From the NCBI GenBank assembly GCA_025201865.1, contig MU602862.1:8161-30023 (forward strand): DNA of 21,863 nt. Direction: 5' to 3'. Origin of the DNA: Ramicandelaber brevisporus (taxonomy: Eukaryota; Kickxellomycota; Ramicandelaberales; Ramicandelaberaceae). Below are positions 1 to 8,167 of this stretch, piece by piece; position 1 is the first letter of the stretch, and every line of letters starts with the position of its first letter. A program made the position numbers and the translations under genes. The notes below the pieces were generated by a model. That model ran no database searches, was not told the DNA's origin, and saw only the letters and a list, made by a program, of their open reading frames with translations.

Positions 1-1284
1 AAGGTAGGTACTAAGCGCAAACGCGATGGGGCCGCCGGCGATGGCGGCGATGGCTTGATGTCAATGGTTGGCTCTGCCACTGCAAGAGTGATCAAGAAGC
101 CACGTATGAGCCAGCATCCACGTGTGGAATATGCTTATCAACTAGGACAGCAGCTCACTCGAGGTACTGCTGGCATTGGTGGTATTGGTGGCATTAGTAG
201 CATTGGTCGCATTGGCGGCGTTGCTGGCATTGGTGGTATTGGTGGCGTTAGTAGCATTGGTAACATTGGTAGCATCGGTAACATTGGTCGCATCGGTGGT
301 ATTGGCCACAGCATCAACAAAAACAAAAACAACGTGCCTTTGGATTCAACAATCAACTCGACTGGTGGCTCTTTGAACAGCACCATTTCTATGACTGGTG
401 CAGCTCTAGCGTCATCTACAGCCCCGGGTCTATTCAGCAGTCCAGTGTCTTCCATGGCTGGTAACAGTATTGCTGCCATGCTATCAACATTCAGTCCGGC
501 TGGAGCACTTACTAGTGGTTCCATTGGCGGCACTCAATCCTCCCTGCTTTCAACGCTGACACCTCAATCACAAGGTCAACAAGCAACTCTACCAATGACG
601 TCTACACCTGGTGTCATTGCTGGTGGTAGCAGCTTATTGGACATTTTGGGAACTAACTTGTGGCCACCATTACAGATGCCTCCACTCACTGGTATATCCA
701 CAGCCATACCCGATGTCATTAGCAGTCTTGGTATCACAGCAGCACCACTGCCAAGCCTGTCTACATCTCTGTTGCCCAACCCAACGCTTCTCGGTGCCAG
801 CCAGCTCATTTCTCCTCCGCTTTCTAGTGGTGGATTATCAGCTGGGCCGGGCAATGTCCTCAGTGGCTCTGGTATTGGCACAAGCACTCCAACGTCGCTG
901 CCAACCAACATGCCTTCATCACTTCACATTCGCCGTGGTTCAACAGTTGGCACCATTGGTCACATGACTGCAGCTCAGTGGTCCGTAGGCAGTCAAACCG
1001 TCAGCAACATTCCTGTGGCCGCTCCCTCGACGCCTCTTGGTGGCGGGACTTTGGCCAGTTTTGATTTTTCATCAATTGACATTGCAAACCTCCGGAGTAC
1101 TCTACGGCCATCAGACTTGCAAGCAGTCTTAGCCGCATCAATCGTGCCATCACTTCCAACCACACAACCCATGCCATCACTTCTAACCACACAACCCATG
1201 CCATTGCTCTCAACGACACAACCTGTGCCACCACTCTCAACGACTCAAATTATGCCCTCACTTTACCCACGGTTAACAAGGTGA
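1..1284 (+). CDS. C-terminal part of an unrecognised low-complexity protein (5' truncated by window edge)
   Basis: The frame is open from base 1 to a TGA at 1282-1284, so about 427 residues are visible and the true start lies outside the window. An in-frame ATG at 58 is possible but need not be the start. Near the left edge there is a basic KRKR stretch (bases 13-24) and another basic patch (VIKKPR), which could be nuclear signals. Bases 166-310 encode a run of Ile-Gly-Gly / Ile-Ser-Ser type triplets. The rest is rich in Ser, Thr, Pro, Gly and Leu, and the C-terminus holds four 9-residue repeats of PSLxTTQPM type. No catalytic or folded domain is recognisable. It converges on the BARD1-like gene. 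I do not recognise the family, and it is probably largely disordered. That it is coding is supported by the length of the frame and its end close to a plausible 3' region. Confidence 0.6.
   Translation, partial: KVGTKRKRDGAAGDGGDGLMSMVGSATARVIKKPRMSQHPRVEYAYQLGQQLTRGTAGIGGIGGISSIGRIGGVAGIGGIGGVSSIGNIGSIGNIGRIGGIGHSINKNKNNVPLDSTINSTGGSLNSTISMTGAALASSTAPGLFSSPVSSMAGNSIAAMLSTFSPAGALTSGSIGGTQSSLLSTLTPQSQGQQATLPMTSTPGVIAGGSSLLDILGTNLWPPLQMPPLTGISTAIPDVISSLGITAAPLPSLSTSLLPNPTLLGASQLISPPLSSGGLSAGPGNVLSGSGIGTSTPTSLPTNMPSSLHIRRGSTVGTIGHMTAAQWSVGSQTVSNIPVAAPSTPLGGGTLASFDFSSIDIANLRSTLRPSDLQAVLAASIVPSLPTTQPMPSLLTTQPMPLLSTTQPVPPLSTTQIMPSLYPRLTR
166..310 (+). repeat. Degenerate 9-15 bp repeat encoding Ile-Gly-Gly/Ile-Ser-Ser
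   Basis: Repeated GGTATTGGTGGCATT-like words in frame within the first gene give a chain of Ile, Gly, Ser and a few Asn/Arg residues at a three-residue period. Units vary by synonymous and conservative changes, so it is a degenerate coding minisatellite. Confidence 0.8.
1147..1266 (+). repeat. 27-bp coding tandem repeat (PSLxTTQPM), about 4.4 units
   Basis: Units start at 1147, 1174, 1201 and 1228, with a partial unit at 1255. Each encodes Pro-Ser/Leu-Leu-x-Thr-Thr-Gln-Pro-Met/Val at the C-terminus of the first gene. Neighbouring units differ at several bases, so the array is not a fresh expansion. Confidence 0.85.
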
Positions 1285-1656
1285 CAACCACAGGATGGAT
1301 TGTTGATCATCCACTTAAATCCAGCAGCTCTCCAGACAAATGGACATCTGTTACTGCTGTGGCTGTTGTACTTACCTCTTTACTCTATCAATCTATCAAT
1401 ACCTTGCGCTTCGACACTTATTTCTATTATTCATTATTATTATGTCGATTATTCATCACCTTGCCCTTTTAAACTTGTGCCTATTCATCCACTTCTTTCT
1501 TTTATATTTTCTACTTTTACTTCTTTGTTTTAACACTACAAAAACTACAAAATGTGCTCAGACAGTGATGAAACGCATATTATTAGTAAACAAAAGGACA
1601 AATAAATAAAAGGACGAGGTAATAGGGCAGTAGTTAGTATATATATATAATTAGTT
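1285..1656. other. Gene-free stretch between two convergent genes (3' flanks)
   Basis: This AT-rich stretch separates the stop codons of the first gene (+) and the BARD1-like gene (-). It holds pyrimidine-rich and TTATTATT-rich sequence, AATAAATAAA at about 1601-1610 (a candidate polyadenylation signal for the plus-strand gene) and a short TATATATATATA tract near 1638-1650. I see no convincing reading frame or RNA gene; the short frames here start with no supporting signal. Confidence 0.6.
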
Positions 1657-4600
1657 TTAAGCTGAGGATTTGGCATTGGCCAGCGGCAGCATCTTATATG
1701 TCGAGATACAATTAAACAGCCAGTGTACATGTCTCAAGCAAACATTCGAATCCGGATTAACGCCAACAGTGGCAAATGGCTGGTACGCTTTCCATTGGTT
1801 CTGCGCAACGAGCACAATAACTCTGTTGGAGTAATCAATCGATTCTGAAGGCTGCGGTTCTGCTTCAGATGAACTTGTAGTGGATTTGGATGAGGATGGA
1901 CTCGGGATGCCAGCTGGCTTGCGAGTTAACACTGCACCACCTCCGAGCTTGATTAGCTGGACCAAATCATTACGCTTGATCTTTGGAGGACCAGCTGCCA
2001 CATCGCCCATAATGTAAAACTGCAGTCCGCTGAACAGCTTGTCACCATCAGGTTTGTTACGAAGAGCAGTATATGATAGTCTCGGACCACTGGTCTCGAG
2101 TAGCTGTGATGAATCGGCATCGTCATCAGTGGCTGTGGGCAGGCGAAATCCAGGCACAATTGACGAGTCGCCCTTGACCATGTAGTCAGCCTCAGGGTGC
2201 CACTTTCCATCACGAATGCTGTCAGTAAACCACTCATATCGTACAACCGCTACACCAGCTAGCACGCCGCACATGTACTTGGCAGTTCGCGTGCATCTTC
2301 CATGGTTGTTGACAGAGACCAGAACATGAGTAATTGGCTCATTTGATGACGATAGAGAAGTGGTAGATTCGCCATGGCCAGATGCTGAGCGGACCGATGA
2401 CTGTGATGAGGGAACGCCACCGGATGATGGCCGTGAGCCAGATGATGGGAAACTGTCATGCTGAGCTGCAGCCATGTTAGTGCCTGGACAATAGCCCTTT
2501 TGCAGTTTGGCGAGTGCCTCGTCCACTAGCTTCTGCTGCCAGTCTGCAAGCGCTGTGGTGAGAAACCGAACGGTATTCGAGGAAGTTACGCTACTAATAC
2601 TAGCAGGTTGCTGATGTGATCTCCACGCGACACTGTGGTCTTGAGGTGAGGATGGTGGTGGTGGTGTTAATGGAGATGATGGAAGTGGCATTTGATCACG
2701 CTCCACCGATTCAATCGCAACTGGTTCAGGCTGCGGTTGATTGATGACTGGAAGTTCCAGAGCTGGAGGCGGGACTGAGGTTGCAGACACTGGGGCTGGA
2801 GTACATGCCGTGCACTTGGCCGATCGATGTGTCTTAGCTGCACCGCACTTTGAACACTTGAATCCACTACCACTACCACTACTGCTGCTGCTTCCACCAA
2901 CAGATACTCTCGCTAGCCTCTTTGATGGTCTGCCTGAGCGCGATGGTGTAACACTGGACACTGTATCAACACTCTTTGCTTGTTGTTGCTGTTGTTGTTG
3001 TTGCTGTTGCTGTTGCTGGGGTGTCTTTTGCGGTTGAATGTCACCGAGTATATTGCCCGCACTCTTTCGACGATGAATATCTGCCAAGCTGGCTGGGCGG
3101 CCTGCACTTGACTCTATAGCACCTGTCTTGTCGCCTTCATTCATTGGCACAGCTGATGTAGCGATGGTGGCTCTACGTGAGTACACAACTGGCTTCTTGG
3201 CCAATGCTCGCGCTCGTGGATCAATGTTCTCTTTACCTGGGAAATCCTCATCATCTGCACCGTGGTAGAGATGCCCACCAGCTAACCGTTCTTGTAGCTG
3301 CTTGTCATAGCTATTTTCGGCATCAGATGGCGTTTCGGGATATGTGGATGTGCCTTGAGTATATTGGAATGGAGTTCGCGCTGCAAGAGGCTCTTCCTCA
3401 CGCGCTGCCACATCATCATCCACTGGCGCTGCAGAATTGTTCTCGATACCGTCTTCATCATCATCATCATCGTCCTCACGCCGCCGTTTCATTGGTGAAG
3501 AGACTCGTTGATCAATAAGCTCCATGCTGGGGACAGATGAGAGCTGATGCTGGAAGGATACGTTGGATGCATGTTTCCGTAACTCAGTCGTCGCCAATAC
3601 AGCAGCTTGAGCCGCAATAGATGAAATGCTGCCACTGTTCATACTCTGTAGAGCCGTCATCGATGTCGTTGCTACTGCTGTTTCTGCTGCTGCTACTGTT
3701 GTTGTCTGGATAATACCGCCACCTGCTGGCAGCATGAATCCGTCATCTTCATTCAAAATCTGTGTTTGTTCATGGAGTAAGCTATCCATTTTAGCTATTC
3801 TTTGATTCAAATGCAGGCTTTCATCACTCTGCATGGTTGAATCCAGCTGAATCGGCCGAGGTCCAGACTCATCGTGACCAGGAATAATTATAGTTGGAAG
3901 CTGATGCTCGTCTGGCAATTCTACTGTGGCTTCCCGCTCTACATCGCTCTCTGTTAGACCAGTCGGCTGTGCTACGAGTAAATGGTGACTGTGATGTTCA
4001 TCAACTGGACGGCGTGCCATCATAGAGAATCCCTCTGGAGTGGCGCCAGGCAGTGTGACTTGAGATGTGACATTGCTTGACATTAAAGGCTTTGCAGAAG
4101 GCACGTCGTCTGAATTGTCTGAACTCATACTTTCAGTAGCTGACTGCTGTTGCTGTTGCAACTGCTGAGACTGCTGCTGAGACTGTGGTTGAGACTGTTG
4201 CTGTGGTTGTGATGAATCTCGTTGCTGTCGTTCCTTGTGACGCTGCTGCTGTTGGAGTTGATTTGGTGCAGGTGAGTAAAAGTCCATTGTATCAGTTCGT
4301 GCTATTGATGGCTGCTGCTGAACCTCTCCAGGATTGACTGCGTCTCCACTTACTACAGTTGCTGTATCACTTGCAGATTGGAACGGAGAAAGCAATAAAT
4401 CGCGCAATCTTGATGCATATCGAGATATCATTGTAACTCTGTCGTTAACCTGCGTCGTGGCTGGATCAATCGGCCGACTGCAATGGCTGCAACTGTTTGA
4501 CTTGGATGCGCAATCTGAACAGCACCAGTTGCCACAGAGTTGATGAGTGACAATACTTGGTGATTCGCTGGAATTGGGTTGAGACACTCGATTACTGCAA

Positions 4601-4910
4601 CAAATGAAACAATAATAAAAAATAACAAGCAAACAAGTAAACAAGTAAACAAGTAAACGAGTAAATAAATACATATGTCAGTTGCTCAGTTTGAGAGTGA
4701 TATCGAAGGCAGTGTGTACCTGATTGCGAGGATGCTGCTGTCAATGTTGTCTGTGTTACAGGTGCTGCGGAGTTGCCGTTTCAGAATCGTCAACATCACG
4801 CTTGCCAAGCAGACAAACAGCTCGTAATAAAAACAAACCAAAGTAACATACCAGCTGGGACAACGAAGGTGGCCTTCGAGAGCAACCAGAGCTGCCTCTA
4901 CACGCTGCAT
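1657..4910 (-). CDS. BARD1-like RING / tandem-BRCT protein (two exons)
   Basis: Join exon 1 (4910-4852) and exon 2 (4594-1657), giving 998 residues. Splicing makes a TG|T cysteine codon and completes a RING: C17, C20, C40, N42 (normally His), C45, C48, C55, C58. A helical segment follows (residues 69-87, VNDRVTMISRYASRLRDLL) resembling the helix after the BARD1 RING. The middle is disordered, with Gln runs (4140-4260 and 2979-3020) and acidic and Ser tracts. A CX2CX10CX2C zinc ribbon lies at 600-617. BRCT1 starts near 695, has a low-complexity insert after its first helix, and continues from 774 with K792 in the phosphate-binding position. BRCT2 runs from about 872 and carries GGGAVLTRKP and a C-terminal LLPLA-type end, both BARD1-like. 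In animals and plants BARD1 pairs with BRCA1 as a nuclear ubiquitin ligase in homologous recombination. Animal-type ankyrin repeats are not visible. The start was chosen as the only ATG shortly before the RING; an in-frame Gln-rich N-terminal extension cannot be excluded. Confidence 0.8.
2979..3020 (-). repeat. CAG/CAA triplet run encoding polyglutamine
   Basis: On the minus strand, mixed CAA and CAG codons encode about 14 consecutive glutamines in the disordered middle of the BARD1-like protein. Codon mixing argues against a recent pure-repeat expansion. Confidence 0.85.
4595..4851 (-). other. Intron of the BARD1-like gene
   Basis: The minus-strand donor GTATGT starts at 4851 and the acceptor TTGCAG ends at 4595 after a T-rich tract (257 nt). 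Removing it joins phase-2 TG to T, making the fourth residue of the CPSC pair and restoring a full RING. Left unspliced, exon 2 would acquire a hydrophobic N-terminus (4674 downwards) that is translated intron. Confidence 0.85.
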
Positions 4911-5488
4911 ACCGCACAACACACTGCTTGCAACTCTTTTGGAAAGAAAGAAATGAGGTGAGGTGAGGGCTGGCGGGAGCGTGTTGTTGTTTTCTTTTTG
5001 TTGTTGTTGTTGTTGTTGTTGTTGCGGCGTGCAACTGGAGGAAGAGGAGGAGTGTTCTGGAAGAGAAAAACAAAACATGATATCAATCTCAAGCACGCGT
5101 TCTCTCTCTCTCTCTCTCTCTGTCAACCTCTGTGTCTCTCTGGAAGCCAACCCCCAGGCATTCAAACTCAAAGAGAATAAATAACGCGAAAACTATGTGT
5201 TACAAACATGACCATAGAGAGAGAGAGAGCCAAGTTCGTGTTATTTTCCCCATCCCAAGTGGCGAATGAAATGAACTGCAAGCAAAGACATTGCAGTGCA
5301 AGTCCTCTTTGGACAGTCTCTTTAGTGGAGCACTTGCATAGTTGACTGCGGATTATTGTTTACTATATGATTTACCCAATCAAGCTTTTCAAGACTGAAA
5401 ACGACATTAAGCTCCCTCTTCAAATGTCGTTTCAATCCTACCTTCAAAGCAGACACTTCTTTTACTTGTCCAAACAAACCTGAGAAGT
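4911..5488. promoter_or_regulatory. Divergent promoter region between BARD1-like and shugoshin-like genes
   Basis: The 578 bp between two divergent start codons hold a TTG run (4983-5024, CAA in the sense of the BARD1-like mRNA), a TC run (5100-5121), a GA run (5215-5229), ACGCGT at 5095-5100 (the MluI cell-cycle box sequence) and CGCGAAA at 5185-5191 (an SCB/E2F-like sequence). No convincing coding frame is present; the frames here are products of the simple repeats. Core promoter elements cannot be placed. Confidence 0.6.
4983..5024 (-). repeat. CAA trinucleotide run upstream of the BARD1-like gene
   Basis: In mRNA sense (minus strand) there are nine CAA triplets, followed downstream by an A-rich piece and more CAA, 73-114 nt before the chosen ATG. 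On the plus strand it reads TTG. Confidence 0.85.
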
Positions 5489-6436
5489 ATGTTGAGTAAG
5501 AACGAGAACAAGACAATCGTAAAGCAGTCTAGTGACAACGTCGACATTATGACATCAAACGAGAGTGTTACGGAACCTCCACAACTGACTCTTCAACAAC
5601 CTCCATCGCGCCTTCGTCGTCTGAGCCAAGTCTTCCGCCACCGCATGACAAGCTCAGCAACAACCGCTGCTGCTCCAACAAACTCAACTTCGACGGATGA
5701 CAGTGTTCCAACGTCAACGAGCGACCTTGCCATGAGCATCCTTCGCCGTCAGAACCACGACATCATTGTTCGGCACGCTCGCCTCAAGGAGCAACTGCAC
5801 AACACAGCGGAAAATACAAAGCTACTCGGTATTGCCAACATTGGTTTAACATCGACCGTCTCAAAGCTACAAAAGGTAATGAAGACGATTCTGAAGCGTA
5901 ACCATGAGATGAAGCATCGGATGGATGCCTTGAAATGTGAATTGGTAAAGATCACAGAGCGCCATTGCGGTCGAATTGCTGCAGTGAAGACAGTGGTTGA
6001 AGGAATGGAGAATGATGCAGTGAATCTGAAGCAGCTTATTGACAGCATCGATTCCTTCAACTTTGATACCTCTACTCAATACGATTATGAGCCAGAGGAG
6101 TCAGCAGTCGAGAAGATAGCAAAAGTCGAAGGTAATTGGAAAGCTCATCCATGCTCATATATAAAGACAGCTCGAATGGATGTGATAGTGGAGTCTAACG
6201 AATGCGATATCAATGTCCCAAAGGAACCACCGCTGATTCTTCACACACCTGTGCCAGCTCAATCATCGACACAGCCATCAATACCATCTCCATCTCCATC
6301 ACCTCTATCATCCACTGAGCATCGAGCTTTAGAACGCAGCGATCGTTTGCGCCGCAGCACTCACACTGTGAATTATGCAGAGCCAGCACTTAAGGGCAAG
6401 CTCCGTAAGGGCGATAAACATACATTTGGCAACTAA
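5489..6436 (+). CDS. sgo1: Shugoshin-like protein
   Basis: A 315-residue protein. The C-terminus (residues 283-312) carries the basic shugoshin C-box, seen as RRSTHTVNYAEPALKGKLRK followed by GD, the part that binds phosphorylated histone H2A and anchors shugoshin at centromeres. Residues about 80-190 are strongly heptad-like and should form the N-terminal coiled coil that dimerises and recruits PP2A to protect cohesin during meiosis and mitosis. The linker is short and rich in Ser/Pro. The first ATG (5489) is used; a second in-frame ATG at 5549 would remove 20 unstructured residues. It is divergent from the BARD1-like gene and shares its promoter region. Its stop lies 48 bp from that of the G-patch gene. 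The family call rests mainly on the C-box; the coiled coil is compatible but not diagnostic. Confidence 0.82.
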   Translation: MLSKNENKTIVKQSSDNVDIMTSNESVTEPPQLTLQQPPSRLRRLSQVFRHRMTSSATTAAAPTNSTSTDDSVPTSTSDLAMSILRRQNHDIIVRHARLKEQLHNTAENTKLLGIANIGLTSTVSKLQKVMKTILKRNHEMKHRMDALKCELVKITERHCGRIAAVKTVVEGMENDAVNLKQLIDSIDSFNFDTSTQYDYEPEESAVEKIAKVEGNWKAHPCSYIKTARMDVIVESNECDINVPKEPPLILHTPVPAQSSTQPSIPSPSPSPLSSTEHRALERSDRLRRSTHTVNYAEPALKGKLRKGDKHTFGN

Positions 6437-6484
6437 ATTAGACTCTTTAAATATACAAACACTTGCAAAAAATAATAATAATGG

Positions 6485-7507
6485 CTATTTGCCATAATTG
6501 GACCTCAACAGCGTTTTATGTATCGGTCGATCTGTTCGCTGAATCATAATCTCGTCTGTACTTTGTGTGGCAGCCAATGATGATGATGATGAACTGTTAC
6601 TGGCATGCGATGTATCAAACCCTCGAGCTCTGGTTTGTTTAGGTATAAGAGGACCTTGATGCTCTCGACCAAGACCTTTGCCCTCTTCCCAGCCCATTGT
6701 CATTAGTAATGCATCTGCAAATGAATCAACTGGTACATCATCATACTCGTTAAGTGTTGGCTCCTCTTCAGGCTCATCATCGCTGCTATCGTTTGCCTCT
6801 TCATTTTCTGTTTTGTTATTGGCATTTAGTGATGATGAATATTGGGCAGTCATCTTCGATGCAAGCACCGAGGCACTGGTCGATGACTCTGCTTTCCTCC
6901 GAGAGTTGTTCAAAGTGATGAAACCAGATTCGTCGACACTGTATTCTTCTTTATTACCGCTGTCGCTCTGTTGCTGATTACCTGATTTCTCGGCAGCTCG
7001 CCGCAATGCTCGATGAAACCTGGATTCCTGTGCATCTCGCTTCCGCTTGTGTTTCTGTGCTGAAGATGCACAATCACCTTCATCATCATCGTCGTCGTCA
7101 GAGTGTTCATCATTACCAGCCAGTCTATCTAATGACATGCGCTCGACTGGTTTTGATCTCGCGTGTATTAGTCCTTGTTTGTGGGGTCTCATTGCTGTGA
7201 TTGATGAAGATGGCTTCTTGATTCCCATTGAAAATGAAGATGGAACTGACGATACAACATCTGTGTCGTTATCATGAACAGGCTGGAGTGCATCTGGTGT
7301 AAATGTCGATTCTTCAGTGTCGTCTTTCCTTTCACTATCGCTATCATCGGATGAAGTTGCTTCTGCTGTTTCTGCTGCCATTGCCGCTGTTGCTGCTGCT
7401 GTTAGGATATTCGCACTGAACTGGATAGCTGGCTTGCTGCTACCACTGCCACCACTCGAAAGACCGCCTCTGCCGCTCCTCGATCCCGCTAGCTGATGTT
7501 TACGCAT
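6485..7507 (-). CDS. spp2: Spp2-type G-patch splicing factor
   Basis: 340 residues. The G-patch lies at about 258-297, with DVPVDSFADALLMTMGWEEG and KGLGR. The VPV-x-x-F-x-x-A-L-L-x-x-M-G-W pattern is that of Spp2 and GPKOW/MOS2 rather than of other G-patch proteins. In yeast Spp2 binds and activates the DEAH helicase Prp2 in the spliceosome before the first catalytic step. The N-terminal 250 residues are disordered, with Ser/Asp/Glu-rich acidic blocks and a basic KHKRKR stretch (152-157) suitable as a nuclear signal. No KOW domains follow the G-patch, so it matches yeast Spp2 rather than the longer GPKOW. It converges on the shugoshin-like gene with 48 bp between stops, and a shared AATAATAATAAT tract there may serve in 3' end formation. 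Confidence 0.82.
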   Translation of the reverse strand: MRKHQLAGSRSGRGGLSSGGSGSSKPAIQFSANILTAAATAAMAAETAEATSSDDSDSERKDDTEESTFTPDALQPVHDNDTDVVSSVPSSFSMGIKKPSSSITAMRPHKQGLIHARSKPVERMSLDRLAGNDEHSDDDDDDEGDCASSAQKHKRKRDAQESRFHRALRRAAEKSGNQQQSDSGNKEEYSVDESGFITLNNSRRKAESSTSASVLASKMTAQYSSSLNANNKTENEEANDSSDDEPEEEPTLNEYDDVPVDSFADALLMTMGWEEGKGLGREHQGPLIPKQTRARGFDTSHASNSSSSSSLAATQSTDEIMIQRTDRPIHKTLLRSNYGK

Positions 7508-8167
7508 CCTCTTGTCTACACTTTACGCAGTTTCGCACTGTTTCCTGTTTCCTGTTGCTCTTTTCTTTCTTTTTTCTTTTTCTTTCTTTCTTTTTTTGGA
7601 GGGTTTACCTGCCCCATCTTTACCAACCCGCTTCGAGACAGCTAGCAAGCTACAGGCGCTTGACCACCACTGGCTTGGCAGACAGTAGTAACCAGCTCGT
7701 GATTATCCTACTCCTACTCCCCTTCCTCCGAAAGCAACACCAAACTAGCTCGCCACTTTCTGCAAATCGGCCACTGTTTCGCATACTCACTTTACTTCAT
7801 CACACTATCTTTTGCATCCTTTCCTATTTCGACACTGCCTCTTTCTTTTCTTTCTTTTCTTTTCTTACTTTTACTAACTACCATGGGTATGTCCAACTAG
7901 CTGAAGACAAGCGCTCATCTTCTGCGATCTTTACTTCAGGCAGTCATTTGTCTCATTGTAATCATTGGTGTTCTTTCTTTATCATGGCGGATAGATTGAC
8001 TGACTGATTGATGAACTAAGGTATTGGGCTAACTGACACATCTGAGTTCTACTTTGATTTTGATTAAGGTATAATGCATTTGAACAGCTCAACCGCAGCG
8101 TACCTTGATTCAGCAAGCTGGAAATGTATCAAATGTGCATCAGCGACAGCTCACTAGCACTAATTCT
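7508..8167. promoter_or_regulatory. Divergent intergenic region with polypyrimidine tracts (Spp2-like / Sgf73)
   Basis: These 660 bp separate two divergent starts. Two C/T-rich tracts (7556-7598 and 7846-7875) are prominent. A short ATG frame at 7984 ends after seven codons and could be a leader peptide of the SGF73 transcript. The SGF73 frame is open upstream of its ATG to 8084, after a TGA at 8081. An upstream exon joined at AACAG (8084-8086) or CGCAG (8094-8098) is therefore possible but unproven. The 150-codon frame at 7555-8007 starts at TTG and reads pyrimidine tract; I do not accept it as a gene. Confidence 0.55.

Noticed and set aside
2741-3037. Plus-strand frame with a long Cys run opposite the BARD1-like polyglutamine
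   Set aside because: The polycysteine is the reverse complement of the CAA/CAG run; the minus strand carries the zinc ribbon and BRCTs.
4595-4674. Hydrophobic N-terminus (signal or membrane anchor) on the BRCT protein
   Set aside because: It is translated intron: a good acceptor at 4595 and a donor at 4851 join a RING in frame, and the upstream piece has no other role.
7555-8007. 150-codon plus-strand frame with a hydrophobic start
   Set aside because: It starts at TTG and reads through a polypyrimidine tract that gives Phe/Leu/Ser; no domain, and it lies in a divergent promoter region.
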